The notes below the pieces were generated by a model. It did no database searches. It had not been told where the DNA came from and saw only the letters and a list, made by a program, of their open reading frames with translations. The position numbers and the translations under genes are program-made. From assembly GCA_029990175.1 (NCBI GenBank), contig JARKIP010000021.1:18171501-18235500 (forward strand): a stretch of DNA of 64,000 nt, in the 5' to 3' direction. This document shows positions 1-10,262 of the stretch, piece after piece. Source of the DNA: Petunia secreta (Eukaryota; Streptophyta; Magnoliopsida; Solanales; Solanaceae). Position 1 is the first letter of the stretch. Every line of letters begins with the position of its first letter.

Positions 1-1100
1 GTGCAAAGTGATTAGTAAGTAATATTCTATCTACGTACCTCCTCTTGGTTCAAAACGCTAGTAAAGTCATGTTATCCTATGAGCTTGTCTGGGTGTTAAA
101 AGGGTTTCTGGTAAATTGTCAGAGTTTCCTTATTATTGGGAGGTCAAATTGGCATATATATTGTTCCATAAAGCTCATTTAATATATGTTTCTTCAATTG
201 CGATTCTTGCACTACTTTGACTCGTAAGTAGTCTAGCTTTGATAGCCAAGAAAATAAGAAGATGAGCTTCCTGAAGCTCTAATTATTTCTATCCTCGGTT
301 CATTTCCATTTCTTCTTCGTCCGGCACTAGTGAGCTTGGGCAGTCAGTAGCCTCTTGTGATGTTCCTTATGTTGAGCTAGAGTGCGTGTCAAGGTGGCCG
401 GGTAAGCATATTGTTATTTTTTCAAGGCTACTAAGGGTAATAAGAGGTGTCATTTGACCTTTGATTTGATCCATCAGGCGGTGGTGCTTATAGAAAATGT
501 ATGGAGTTTTGAACTCTAGAGTTGCAGCTGTCTGGCAACTCGAGAGAGTAATTTGGTAGCTCAGGTCTGAGCCGCGTTCTCTATGTAGCTAAGTCTTCCT
601 TAATCCAGCAGGTTGTACGAGGATGACTATTTCTATTCAAATTATCTGTATGAGTTTATGCTCTAAGTGGAGGAGTCTTCCTCCAATTGATACCGAATCA
701 TAATATTAAATCTCTAAGGCGTTGCTGAAGCGTAAGCTAATTCTTTGTTTCATCGACCTGTTCTATATCGAAAGTATATCGACGAGGTGATTCGTTGGTG
801 GAATCATGTTAGCCCATCAAGAGTTGCGTGTATCTTTGCTTCGAAAATGTAGAGCTCTCTTCTCGTGATCGAGGAATGATCAGCTTAGTCTGAATAAGAT
901 GTGCAATGGTGTTATCATATTATCCAGATATATTTTATTCAAAGAGTTCGGTGCACGTGTTATAATTCTTACCATGTAATCAGGAGATAATGCCCGTGGA
1001 GCAGCTTATGAAGGTCGTGCAAGTTCTCTTGTTATCTGTGCGAACTCTTCTTTAGACTTAGGCTCGTTCGGGGACGAACGAGAGTTTAAGTGGAGGAGAA
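1..1100. other. Unassigned non-coding retroelement-like sequence
   Basis: No open reading frame of useful length or recognisable domain is visible on either strand. The block ends at a motif (ttcggggacgaacgag, about 1069-1084) followed by a purine-rich tract. I associate this arrangement with the 3' untranslated end of plant Ty3/gypsy elements, so the block is probably a decayed 3' internal region. That assignment rests on the downstream signals only. Confidence 0.4.
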
Positions 1101-1500
1101 TGAAACGACCTCGGGTAGTCGTTTCGAAAGTTAGGACTTCGATTGGCGTGCTGATAATTTTAAAATATTTGTAATGTCCATTAGGACCTTTCTGTAAAAT
1201 TTGAGCTAAATCAGACCTCGTTTGGTAGGCATCGGAAGAAGGTTTCAGTTTTTATTATCGATAAATATTAAAAAGAGATTTTCGAGCTCGGCTTTGGCAA
1301 ATGAGCTCCGATTGAAAATCTGAAAGGGACGTTAGGTTCGTATGATTATTTGTGACTTTTGTGCTTTTTCGAAAGTGAATTTCTAGGTTGTTCGGCTAGC
1401 TTCCGCTAAAATGCCGAAAAGTTAAATAAGTTGACCTTTCACATCTCTTCACTACTACAAGTATGTAACAAATCGTTGCTTAATGCTTCTACGTACTTCA
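1101..1500 (+). mobile_element. Partial LTR of a Ty3/gypsy element (inner fragment)
   Basis: A purine tract (aagtggaggagaa, about 1088-1100) is followed directly by tgaaacgacctcgg, which looks like a mutated gypsy LTR start of the TGTAACGACC type. Only about 400 bases follow before a second internal-end motif and a second purine tract appear at 1510-1539. The piece is therefore a truncated LTR inside, or fused to, the 3' end of another element. No partner LTR lies in the window. Confidence 0.4.
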
Positions 1501-1508
1501 TTTAACAT

Positions 1509-1539
1509 TCGAGGACGAATGTTCTTAACAGGGGAAGAT
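1509..1539 (+). other. Polypurine tract and internal 3' end of gypsy element
   Basis: The motif ttcgaggacgaatg (about 1508-1521) and the tract aggggaaga end immediately before TGTTACACCCC. A polypurine tract next to the 3' LTR primes plus-strand DNA synthesis in LTR retrotransposons. The motif is one I recognise from plant gypsy 3' ends. Confidence 0.6.
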
Positions 1540-3463
1540 TGTTACACCCCATATGTCCAAAGTGACGTATATCATTCTAATGACATGTTAAGAATGATTT
1601 AAGTGAGTTTAAAGTTATAATATTACCATATAAGATGTTTATGTATTGAATATAAAGTTTGGAAAAAAATCAGATTTAAATTGCGAAAAAACCGACTAAG
1701 GAATTGCCTTGTAACGGAGCCTTTTCAGCAATTAATTTCGTGTATTATATGAGGTCTTTTGGGGACATATCATATGCAAAATTGAAGGTCTTGGAGTTTA
1801 GTTTCCAACACTTTTGACGGTTTGTTCATACAATGTCTGGATAAAAAGATATGAGCATCAGAAGTCAGGCTGGAAAAAGGGACATAAGCGCAAAGAGGAC
1901 TAAAACTGAAATTTTTCAAGTATAAAAGAGAAAATTCATTATTTCCTCGTCATTTTCCAGCAACTTCAAGATAGAAACAGTGCTCTAATGAATAGTGAAG
2001 AATGCCAAGTTTTTGAAGGAAGGACGCCAATCATAACTCGAAATTGAAGACAGATTGCGTCAAAACGCTCTACGCGATTAAGGTAACGTTATGCTACCTT
2101 CAATTTCGTCTATAGCTTGAGTTTTAGAATTACTTCATGGCTAAGTAAAGTACCCAAATACTGAATTATAGCTTGTTTATGCTTTAGAAGGTGTTGAATT
2201 CAAGAGAAACAAGGTTTAGAAGCAAGAAGCATCAAAGGTATGTAAGACTAAACCTTTCTTTTGGCAAGGCATGTATCTTCTAGCTTTTGAAGCTTTTCTT
2301 AGTTCTAAACTTAGTGTCTCTTGTGAGAAACTTGTATGGTATCAAGGAAACCTTGTATATACTTAATTTGGTACTAAAATCCAAGGTGAACAACGTTCGA
2401 ATCAGCAAGACAAAACGTTTCAAAATCTGAAAAATCATTTTGATCTTTGGACAGCTGTTAGTATATTGATCATAACTCCTTGTACAAAATTGATATTAAG
2501 ATTCTTTAAGAATCCCCAGAATCCTAAGACATATATCTACAACTTTCATGAAGACCATGAAGTCTATATTTTTAATCTACACCCTGAAAATTAGATCGAA
2601 AGGAAGGACAGTGGTGCTGTCCAGACATTCTATCAGCGAATTTGTTATGTCATCCAGTCGTCTCATCTTGTTATCCATTTAACATGTTTATGCTATCAGT
2701 TTATCTGGGTATTCATTCCCGTGTGTAGCATAGTGCTGGTTCTATTTTTGCGGATCATCCAGTTTCAGGGAAAACTCTACCAAAATTTTTATGGAAATTC
2801 AAAGAGTTGGACAAATTCTGAGTTCTAGGTTGTGTCTATAATTCTATCCAGAGTTTTCTTCTCATTCCTTTGAGTCCATATCTATTGTTGCCACATGTGT
2901 TATCACTCATACATGCATATACTTAAAATGTGATCATGTTGTGTGTGATTTGGAGTCCCCCATAGAGGCTGGACATTGCGCACACAGTCCGGTTGCGTGG
3001 GTATCAGGTTCCTAACCAGATTTCCCTAAGATGTGAGGAATGAAGCCTTTAGCCTAAATTAATATATTTTTCTGCTTATTGAATAGAGTGGGATCGTTTG
3101 ATAAGGAAACCAAAGGATAAAGCGGTTGTTGATTAGCTGTACTAACTTTTGGAAGAGGTAAGTGTTTATATCCATTTCTTTGGAGGCACCTGGCCTCGTG
3201 GATTTTCTTCCACGTGTTCCTTACGTGTGTAGCTGCCGATAGGCGTACTCATTACGCCTTAGCTTTAAATTTACATTGTATATTACATGTTATGTCCTGT
3301 TGTTGGTATTGCATTAAGGAACTGAGCATTGTACTCTGGCTGTGAGTTGGCATCTACTTCCCGGCTGTCGATGAGAGTCCCGCGCAGGTGAGGGGTTATT
3401 ATTGTATCACATTGCATTCACATGCATTATATGTCATTCATATGCATTACATTGCATATCATA

Positions 3464-3775
3464 TTGGGTGCAGGAGTATTCCGCCCCAGGAGCAGGAGGA
3501 TTCCTCTCCATTGTATCATATTGAGGGTAGGAGGATTCCGCCCCAAGAGCAGGAGTATTCCGCTCTTATTTCAGATATTGAGTGCAGGAGTATTCCGCCT
3601 CAGCTTTACATTATATCGGGTGCATGAGTATTCCGCCCCAGGAGAGTGCAGGAGTATTCCGCCTCTAGTTTATATTATATCGGGTGCAGGAGTATTCTGC
3701 CCCAGGAGCAGGAGTATTCCGCTCCAGTTGGTTATCAGATTAGATTCCCCTCGAATGCAGGAGTATTCCGCTTCG
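3464..3775 (+). repeat. Degenerate tandem repeat inside the gypsy LTR
   Basis: The core 'gcaggagtattccgcc' recurs about ten times at irregular spacing of roughly 20-60 bases, with variants such as 'caggaggattcc'. Reading frames across it yield repetitive peptides, which I treat as by-products of the repeat and not as coding. Confidence 0.85.
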
Positions 3776-3944
3776 GGATGGGATTATGGGCACATGTGAC
3801 CGTTGGCATCATATTTCATTTCATTTCATCTCATTTTATTTCATTTCATACCATGACGTAGACTTCTGGTACATAACTATTGTTCTGCTTCTACGTGCAT
3901 TGCTTATTTGGCTATATATATTTCTGGCTCGTATTCTGGGTTGC

Positions 3945-4080
3945 GGGGATCGGGTTGCACGCCGCAACAGGATGAATATATGGATCGGGTTGCACGGCGC
4001 AACGATATAAATATATGGATCGGGTTGCACGCCGCAACAGGATGAATGTATCGACCGGGTTGCACGCTGCAACAGGATGT
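3945..4080 (+). repeat. 35-bp tandem repeat inside the gypsy LTR
   Basis: Four copies of a unit of about 35 bases with core 'cgggttgcacgccgcaac' are followed by 'aggatgaatatatggat' variants. The second copy differs (gcacggcgcaacgatata). The core contains a small inverted repeat (ttgcacgccgcaa). Confidence 0.85.
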
Positions 4081-4771
4081 ATTTCTGATTGTTGATGAGT
4101 TCGGGATACCTATATGTTTTGGTTATCTTACGTTCCTCGTTTTTTATGAGTTCGTCATTCCATACGTGTTTCTAGTTATCATCTGGCTCTGCCTTTTTAT
4201 AATTTAAATAAGAGGAATTTTGTTTATCTGTTTCTCCTCCCTGGCTAGCTATCCTATTCTTTGAGGTTGCTAGTCTGCTCCAGTTATTGAGTCATTTTGA
4301 CTCACCCTTGTTTGTTGTTTGTTCTTGTCTATTTATTTCGTTTCGGCAGGTTCGCTCCAGGATTGAGTTCGCCACGTTGTTCAGGAGCGAAGACGACTTC
4401 AGCTGTCAGGGTGAGCTAGCTTTTATTCCAGATGGCCACCAGTTTATTGGTTATCATTTCAGTTGCATTTTACTCTCTTCAGGAGGTATCTGTCTTCTTT
4501 GTACTCTTAGATGTCTAGTCTGGATAGGTCTAAACCTAGTATGTTGGGTAGTCAGCCGTAATTTCTTTTGTACAGCTTAGAGGTATCAGTATGTCTGTGT
4601 TTTTTTTAAGTCTTGTCCTTATTTGTGAATTGTTATATGTATTTTCCTGATTTTATTTGTAAGGGTTCGCCCGATGGTTTAGGATAGGATGTCGGGTGCC
4701 TGCACGGCCTAACCGGATTTCGTGTCGCGTCAGTTTAATCCATGTATTAGATTTTATCTCTTATTTGGTAG

Positions 4772-4776
4772 CCAAG
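4772..4776. other. 5-bp target-site duplication, left copy (ccaag)
   Basis: The bases ccaag directly precede the 5' LTR start TGTTGACACCC and recur at 36779-36783 directly after the 3' LTR end. This pairing fixes both borders of the 32-kb element. Confidence 0.9.
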
Positions 4777-7137
4777 TGTTGACACCCAATTTTGTCCCTC
4801 TTTTTTCTAAAATTGGCTATAATTTAACTTAAATGTGCAATTTGGCTATTTGTGCAAAATGTGCATAAGAAACCATGCATTTATGTGCGTTATTCCCTAC
4901 CTATATATTATGTACCTAAATGTTGCTATATTACCTAATTTTTCATCATTTAGGCTATTTGTCAAACTGTGAATATTTACGGAATTTAATATGTCACATA
5001 ATTGCATCATTTAGGCTACATGTCAAATTTGTTTCAATTTGTGATTATATGTGGAAATTAGTAATTATCTGTGATTATCTATATTTAAATAATTTTATAT
5101 GAGAAATATTTAATAATTATTTGTGCATTTTATAAAATATATATATCTATATTTTATTTACACCTTTAAGTTGAATATTGGTCAATTTAAAAGAGAATGT
5201 CCATTTCTCTATTTACTTATTTTACTTCTCCTTTTGTTAAAATTTCCTACGAACCTGGACGAGAGTCCGTCTAGGTACATCCATTCTGTTAGAAATCAAT
5301 TGCGATTTTCTTCCAATATTTAGTTCAAATTCTCTTGAATATTCGTACAATTATTTTATTCCAAAATATTTATTTTCCATTATTTTAAAATCCTCTTTTG
5401 TCTGAACATAGACAAATGTTCGTCTAGATATGTTCACATTTGTATTTAAAATTTCATTATCTTCCTACTTTATTTTTGAATTAAGTCATTCTTAAATTCT
5501 TATAATCATTTCATGTCGAACCTAAACCAGATTCTTAACCAAATACATTCCCTTTATTTGAAATTTTTCCAAATCTTCTCCTTGATCTAATTATCTTTTC
5601 AAATCTCCCACAACCTAAATTCCTCCCTAAAATCATTCTCAAATCCCCAATTTTCCTCTCATATTTTTGGAAAAACCTCAACAACTATTCTTGAATTCCT
5701 CTTCTTTAAAAATGAAGACTTTTGGGTTTTCTCCTATCATTATCAATTATCCAAAATCATCAGTACACATACACAAAATCAAGACGCACACATCACACCA
5801 TTTCGGTTCTCCCTCTACAACACACACACGCCTAGACAACATAGTACTCGACCTTCATCTTCCCCACATACACAACTCATAACAAAGGATTCTCTCCATT
5901 GTCTTACCCATTTTCAATCAACAATACTTCACAATACATACACACAAAACCCGTACAAAAACTCATCCCTTTCCTCCATCGTCTTCAATACCCATCCATG
6001 CACAACAATCATCATCTTCCGCGTCTCCAAATACTCACACCCACAATACAGTAATACACACCCATCACCTCCACCAGTGGTGGTGGGAACCACGCTACAC
6101 AGTACACCAAACAACATCAACACCACCATCACCCTTTCCAACAGCTCGTTCATACCACCACCAGTAAACCACCATCACTTGTTCTCTCATCCGATACACA
6201 CTTCAATACACACAGAGCACAGATCGAAAAACACACACACAATAACATATCTAAAATGGGGACAGGGGTTGAGAGAGAGGAGATGAAGTAAAGAGGGAAA
6301 ATGGAAGGGGTGAATGGCAGCGACGCCGCTGTGCGTCTCGCTGGAAAAGACAAGCCGGTGGTCGCTCTTCCCTGCGTCTCAGCCCTCTTCGCTGTGTCGA
6401 ATTGCTGAAATCATTCTAATATTCCTTTATTTTCTTGACTGACGAGTGCTCCTTGATCTACTATATACTTGCTCCAATTTGTTTGTTGATTACAGGTTTT
6501 AATTGTTTAGTTTTGGCCACCCTAGTGCGACAACGGTGCAAAACTTCGCCACTGATATTTCGTTGACTCTCGTGGATATCCGTTGAAGTTCTTATGTTTC
6601 GTGGACGATTATTTGGCCACTGCTATGGCCTTGACTTTATTGTGGTCTTATAATCCTTTGTTTCTCGGTTGATGACAGTCTAACACTATGACTTTTGTCT
6701 GTTATTGTTACTGATAATTGTTCTGCAGATTAATTGTTATTTGCCCTGTTGGAATTACTCTATCAGGCAGTCACGTCTACGGATAAAAAGCTTTGGATTA
6801 TTTCATTGCTTTTACTGGTTCTGAATGATACTACACTCATGGCCAAGGAAAATAATTATTTATTTGAGGCCTATTAACTGATTCGAACGGATACTACGGT
6901 CCCATTCCCGCATCCCTAAAACAAAAGGCTATGATGACGTGTATGAGCCGTGGTTGCAAAACAAGCCGGTGATGGAGAGGTGGGACCGGCACTTGGCATG
7001 GCAACACGACCGGCCAGCGTGTTTGTAGCCGTACTGACGTCTCTAACCCGTAGCCGATTCATACACACCTGAGCCTACACTATTATAAAATCCCTTTCCC
7101 CCTTTATTTTATTTTTAGTATTATTGATATTTTACAC

Positions 7138-7203
<66 letters not shown>

Positions 7204-7948
7204 GAATACTAACTTATTTTCTTTATGTTTTGCGAGGTAAAATTGGATGAAATACGATGGTCTATTTTGGAGGAGAACCCTTTTATTTTTATTATCTTCA
7301 TTATTATTATTTATTAATATTACTAGTATTATTATTATTGTTATTATTATTATTATTATTATAACTATTATTACTATTATTATTAATTGTCATTCTAATT
7401 CATATTTTTTACGATTTTTGCGAGGTACATCGTGGCGTAATTACAAAAAGACAACCTTTTCGAAAAAGGATAAAAATACTCAAACTCATCGACTTTAATT
7501 TCGTTTTATTTGCAATTCTTACTCACTTGTTTGTTTATTTTGCAAGGCATATTTTGACAAAGCTTAGTCATTAAAAGAGACAAATATTTATTACTGTCTT
7601 TAAATTTGCATATCGTGTATTAATATTAAAATAATTTATTGCTTAGTTAGTTTAATTATTTACTTAGAATCCAATTATAAATTCCGGCCGGTAACCACAT
7701 CTGGTGGCGCTCGAGAGGTGCCTAACCTCTTCCTATCGAGTTAACTTGAACCTCTTACCTAGAATATCTGGTTTGTGGACTAAGTTTCGGAGTTAATTGT
7801 AAAATTAGCTAGAAACAAAATAGGTGCCCTAATATGCCTAGTTAAAAAATATGTTAGGTGGCGACTCCAACTCTTTACCCGTGAGTTATCTACTAAGTCG
7901 AGCCCTATTTCGAACTTTAACTGGTTGAAGTAAAAATAGGATGCGACA
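4777..7948 (+). mobile_element. 5' LTR of the Ogre-like element
   Basis: It runs from TGTTGACACCC to ...taggatgcgaca (3172 bp) and is collinear with 33627-36778. By eye about 12 of the first 185 bases differ between the two LTRs. It is AT-rich and contains an (ATT)n tract at 7136-7203. A 'tattataaaat' stretch near 7081-7091 could be the TATA box, because the 3' LTR has the same element at the same place. No coding sequence is supported; the reading frames within are low-complexity. Confidence 0.9.
7136..7203. repeat. (ATT)n microsatellite in 5' LTR
   Basis: An uninterrupted ATT/TTA trinucleotide tract of more than 20 units. A second, interrupted tract follows at about 7309-7386. The 3' LTR has both at equivalent positions (35992-36052 and about 36137-36210) with different lengths, so the tract predates insertion and has changed since. 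Confidence 0.95.
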
Positions 7949-7951
7949 GAA

Positions 7952-7973
7952 TGGCGACTCCGCTGGGGATGCC
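7952..7973 (+). other. Primer-binding site, tRNA-Arg type
   Basis: The sequence tggcgactccgctggggat begins three bases after the LTR end. It is complementary to the 3' end, including CCA, of plant tRNA-Arg(ACG) as I remember that tRNA. It is the start point for minus-strand synthesis and supports membership of the Ogre/Tat group. Confidence 0.8.
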
Positions 7974-9505
7974 AAGGTTCAAACCATAACGGACTTTTAA
8001 TTTGGATTCTTTACTTGCTTTATTTTCTTGTCATTTATTTCGATACTAAATTTTTTCTTCTTTTTCTTTTTTGCAGGATTAAGGTTTATTTTTGAATTTT
8101 CAAATTTATGTGTTTTATTCTTCAATTGTTTGATTATATTTTATTATTGTTCATGTCACTCACATTTCCCCCACTCCTAGGAAACGACACTTTGCACACA
8201 TACCAGCGATTACGTGGATCCCACGGTTGCTTCACCACAAAAAACCTTTTAGGAGGGACATTTTAGAATATAGTTGGTCCGTGGTACAACCAACAATTCC
8301 AAACGTTCCCACTCCTTGGCTGTCCGCCTAGGAGAACCATGTCCTTGTCTAGATTAGCCAACTCTTAGTGAAGACTCTTTTTAGGGATCATTAATCATGT
8401 CATATCTAGGACCAGTTTGACTTCAGCTCATGTCTAAGTCTATTAGTTTACTATATTTGAATGAACCGAACGGGTTTTCGAACCTATGGGACGTTTGAAT
8501 ATGTTATGTGTGCATTTATTTAAAGTTGAACATGTCTAATGTAGACCATTTGTTCACATAAAGGTGGATTCTCATAACAAAATCAATTATTTATTTACCT
8601 AAAATCGTTATTTCTACATTTATACAAACAAAATCAATTATTTTATAAAATTATTTTTGGGTTATGAACAAAGTTAATTTTTTCTACTAGTATGTAAATA
8701 AAATCATAGATTTTAAATTAATTTTGTTACTTTTAATATAACAAGATCACTTATTTATTCTTATTTACCTAAAAAAGGAAATGAGGTATTTCTAAATTTA
8801 TTTAATAAAGTTATTTTCCATTCATTTCTTTGGGTTATGACAACAAATGGGATGACGCAAAATACTCGTTCAATTTTAAATACCATAGTCAAATTAGGAA
8901 GGCTTAACATCCTTGACATGTTAAAGTCTATTAGCCAACTTCTTGCAAAAGCGTCATCACATGACGCCTATCATGCATATTATGTGCATTGATCTTTCTT
9001 ACATTATAAAACATGATATGCTTTGCATAGGAACATTATTATCTCAACACTAACTTGTTGTTTCATGTGTTTTACTTCCACTCCCGAGGTTGACTTGTGC
9101 ATTTCTTCCAAAACTCGTACATTTTTTTTACTTGTGCATGCATACCTTCCGCCACTCCTGGCAACTTTCTAAAATCGTGCGTTGAAAACACGGTGGTTAC
9201 AACCACATCTTCCCTCGCATAAAAATTCCTTTAGGGGGAACGACTTGGAATATATTTGATCCGAGATGTTCCCGCGCCCGAGCCGTCTGCTTGGGAGGAT
9301 AATAACACCTGGCCTAACTAACTCCATTCCTTAGTAGCGGCACTAGGAATCATGCATCATGACATGTCATTAGTCGACTTGTTTTCAAATACGATAGGCC
9401 AACTTGTTCAAACAATCCGAACGGGTTTTTAACCCCCAAAGAGCATTGAACATGATTTATTTGCATTTGCTTAAAGGGTTGAACGTGCAAATGTAGACCG
9501 TTATT
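7974..9505 (+). other. Ogre-like leader with an internal direct duplication
   Basis: No coding sequence is visible. Two diverged copies of a block lie about 0.95-1 kb apart. The first, about 8165-8550, has 'ttttaggagggacattttagaatata', 'ccgcctaggag' and 'gaacgggtttt...tgtagacc'. The second, about 9155-9505, has the matching features in the same order. Such leaders precede ORF1 in Ogre-type elements. Confidence 0.6.
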
Positions 9506-9990
9506 GGCATTGTTTTGCATTCAGTGCTATTCAAAGGCACAAAGGTTACCCTAAGAGGCGTCAAAAGCCCAAATTGAATCAGACGTGGTTATTTATGCAT
9601 AAACAGTTGGCATTATTCTGTATTCAATGTCATTCAAACGGTACGTAGGTAACCTAAGAGGCGTCAAAAGCCCAAATTGAATCAGAAATGATTGTTTATA
9701 GACAGTCGAAATTATTCTGTATTCAATGCCATTCAAAAGCACGTAGGTAACCTAAGAGGCGTCAAAAGCCCAAATTGGATTAGAAATGATTGTTTATTCA
9801 TAAATAGTCTGAATTATTCTGTATTCAATGCTATTCAAAGGCACGAAAGTAACCTAAGAGGCATTAAAAGCCCAAATTGAATCAGAAACGACCATTTAGT
9901 CCTAAAGGATTGGAATCGTTCTGTATTCAATGTTATTCAAAGGCTTAAATGGTAACCGAAGAGGCATTGAAAGCCCAATTTCGAAGCAGA
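9506..9990 (+). repeat. Tandem repeat of about 101 bp, five copies
   Basis: The motif ttctgtattcaatg and the motif 'taagaggcgtcaaaagccc' recur together at about 9513, 9616, 9714, 9817 and 9919, giving a period of 98-103 bases. Copies differ by several substitutions. The period is not a strict multiple of three and stops occur, so I do not regard it as coding. Confidence 0.85.
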
Positions 9991-10262
9991 AATGACCGCT
10001 CGATAGATGCGAAGACACATAACGCACGTTTATCCTTTAAGCATTATATAAGGACCTGACATCCTTGGCATGACAAAAGTCCGTTAGCAACTTCCGTTTG
10101 AAGTGTCTAAAGGGTTCTCAACTCACAACGATACATCATATCCTCTGTTGCATTGTTTTCAAAAGCTTGTGCCACACGTCGATCACTTTGTTCACAGTAA
10201 AGCAAATCTTAGGCATTTCTCTTTTCCCTTTCCTTGTCGTCCTTCACCTTTTCCAAAGTATC

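Larger units (their letters stand above)
1540..4732 (+). mobile_element. 3' LTR of a Ty3/gypsy retrotransposon (about 3.2 kb)
   Basis: The LTR begins TGTTACACCCC right after the polypurine tract. It plausibly ends at ...cgtgtcgcgtca (4732), giving the usual TG...CA ends. The partner 5' LTR and coding region lie outside the window, so this is either the 3' end of an element or a recombinant remnant. It carries two internal tandem-repeat blocks. The 3' boundary is inferred from the TG/CA rule and from the final 'ggtgcctgcacggcc...gtcgcgtca' motif, which resembles gypsy LTR ends; it could be off by tens of bases. Only 44 bases separate it from the next element. Confidence 0.55.

Noticed and set aside
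3388..3861. Repetitive open reading frames with 'CRSIPPQEQE' or 'EYSA' peptides
   Set aside because: They are translations of the LTR's tandem repeat in several frames at once; no domain and no start context.
4733..4776. Target duplication for the first gypsy LTR in the 44-bp spacer
   Set aside because: The other end of that element is outside the window, so no duplication can be tested.
5667..6353. Short reading frames in both Ogre LTRs (for example near 6077 and 34929)
   Set aside because: They lie in LTRs, are low-complexity (histidine/threonine/serine) and are not preserved between the two LTR copies.
9692..9880. 62-codon frame with repeated 'YSVFNAIQ' peptide
   Set aside because: A by-product of the 101-bp tandem repeat; the period varies (98-103), so frame is not kept.
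9506..9990. CRISPR-like array of direct repeats with spacers
   Set aside because: Repeats are long and diverged with no unique spacers, in a plant retroelement; ordinary tandem repeat.
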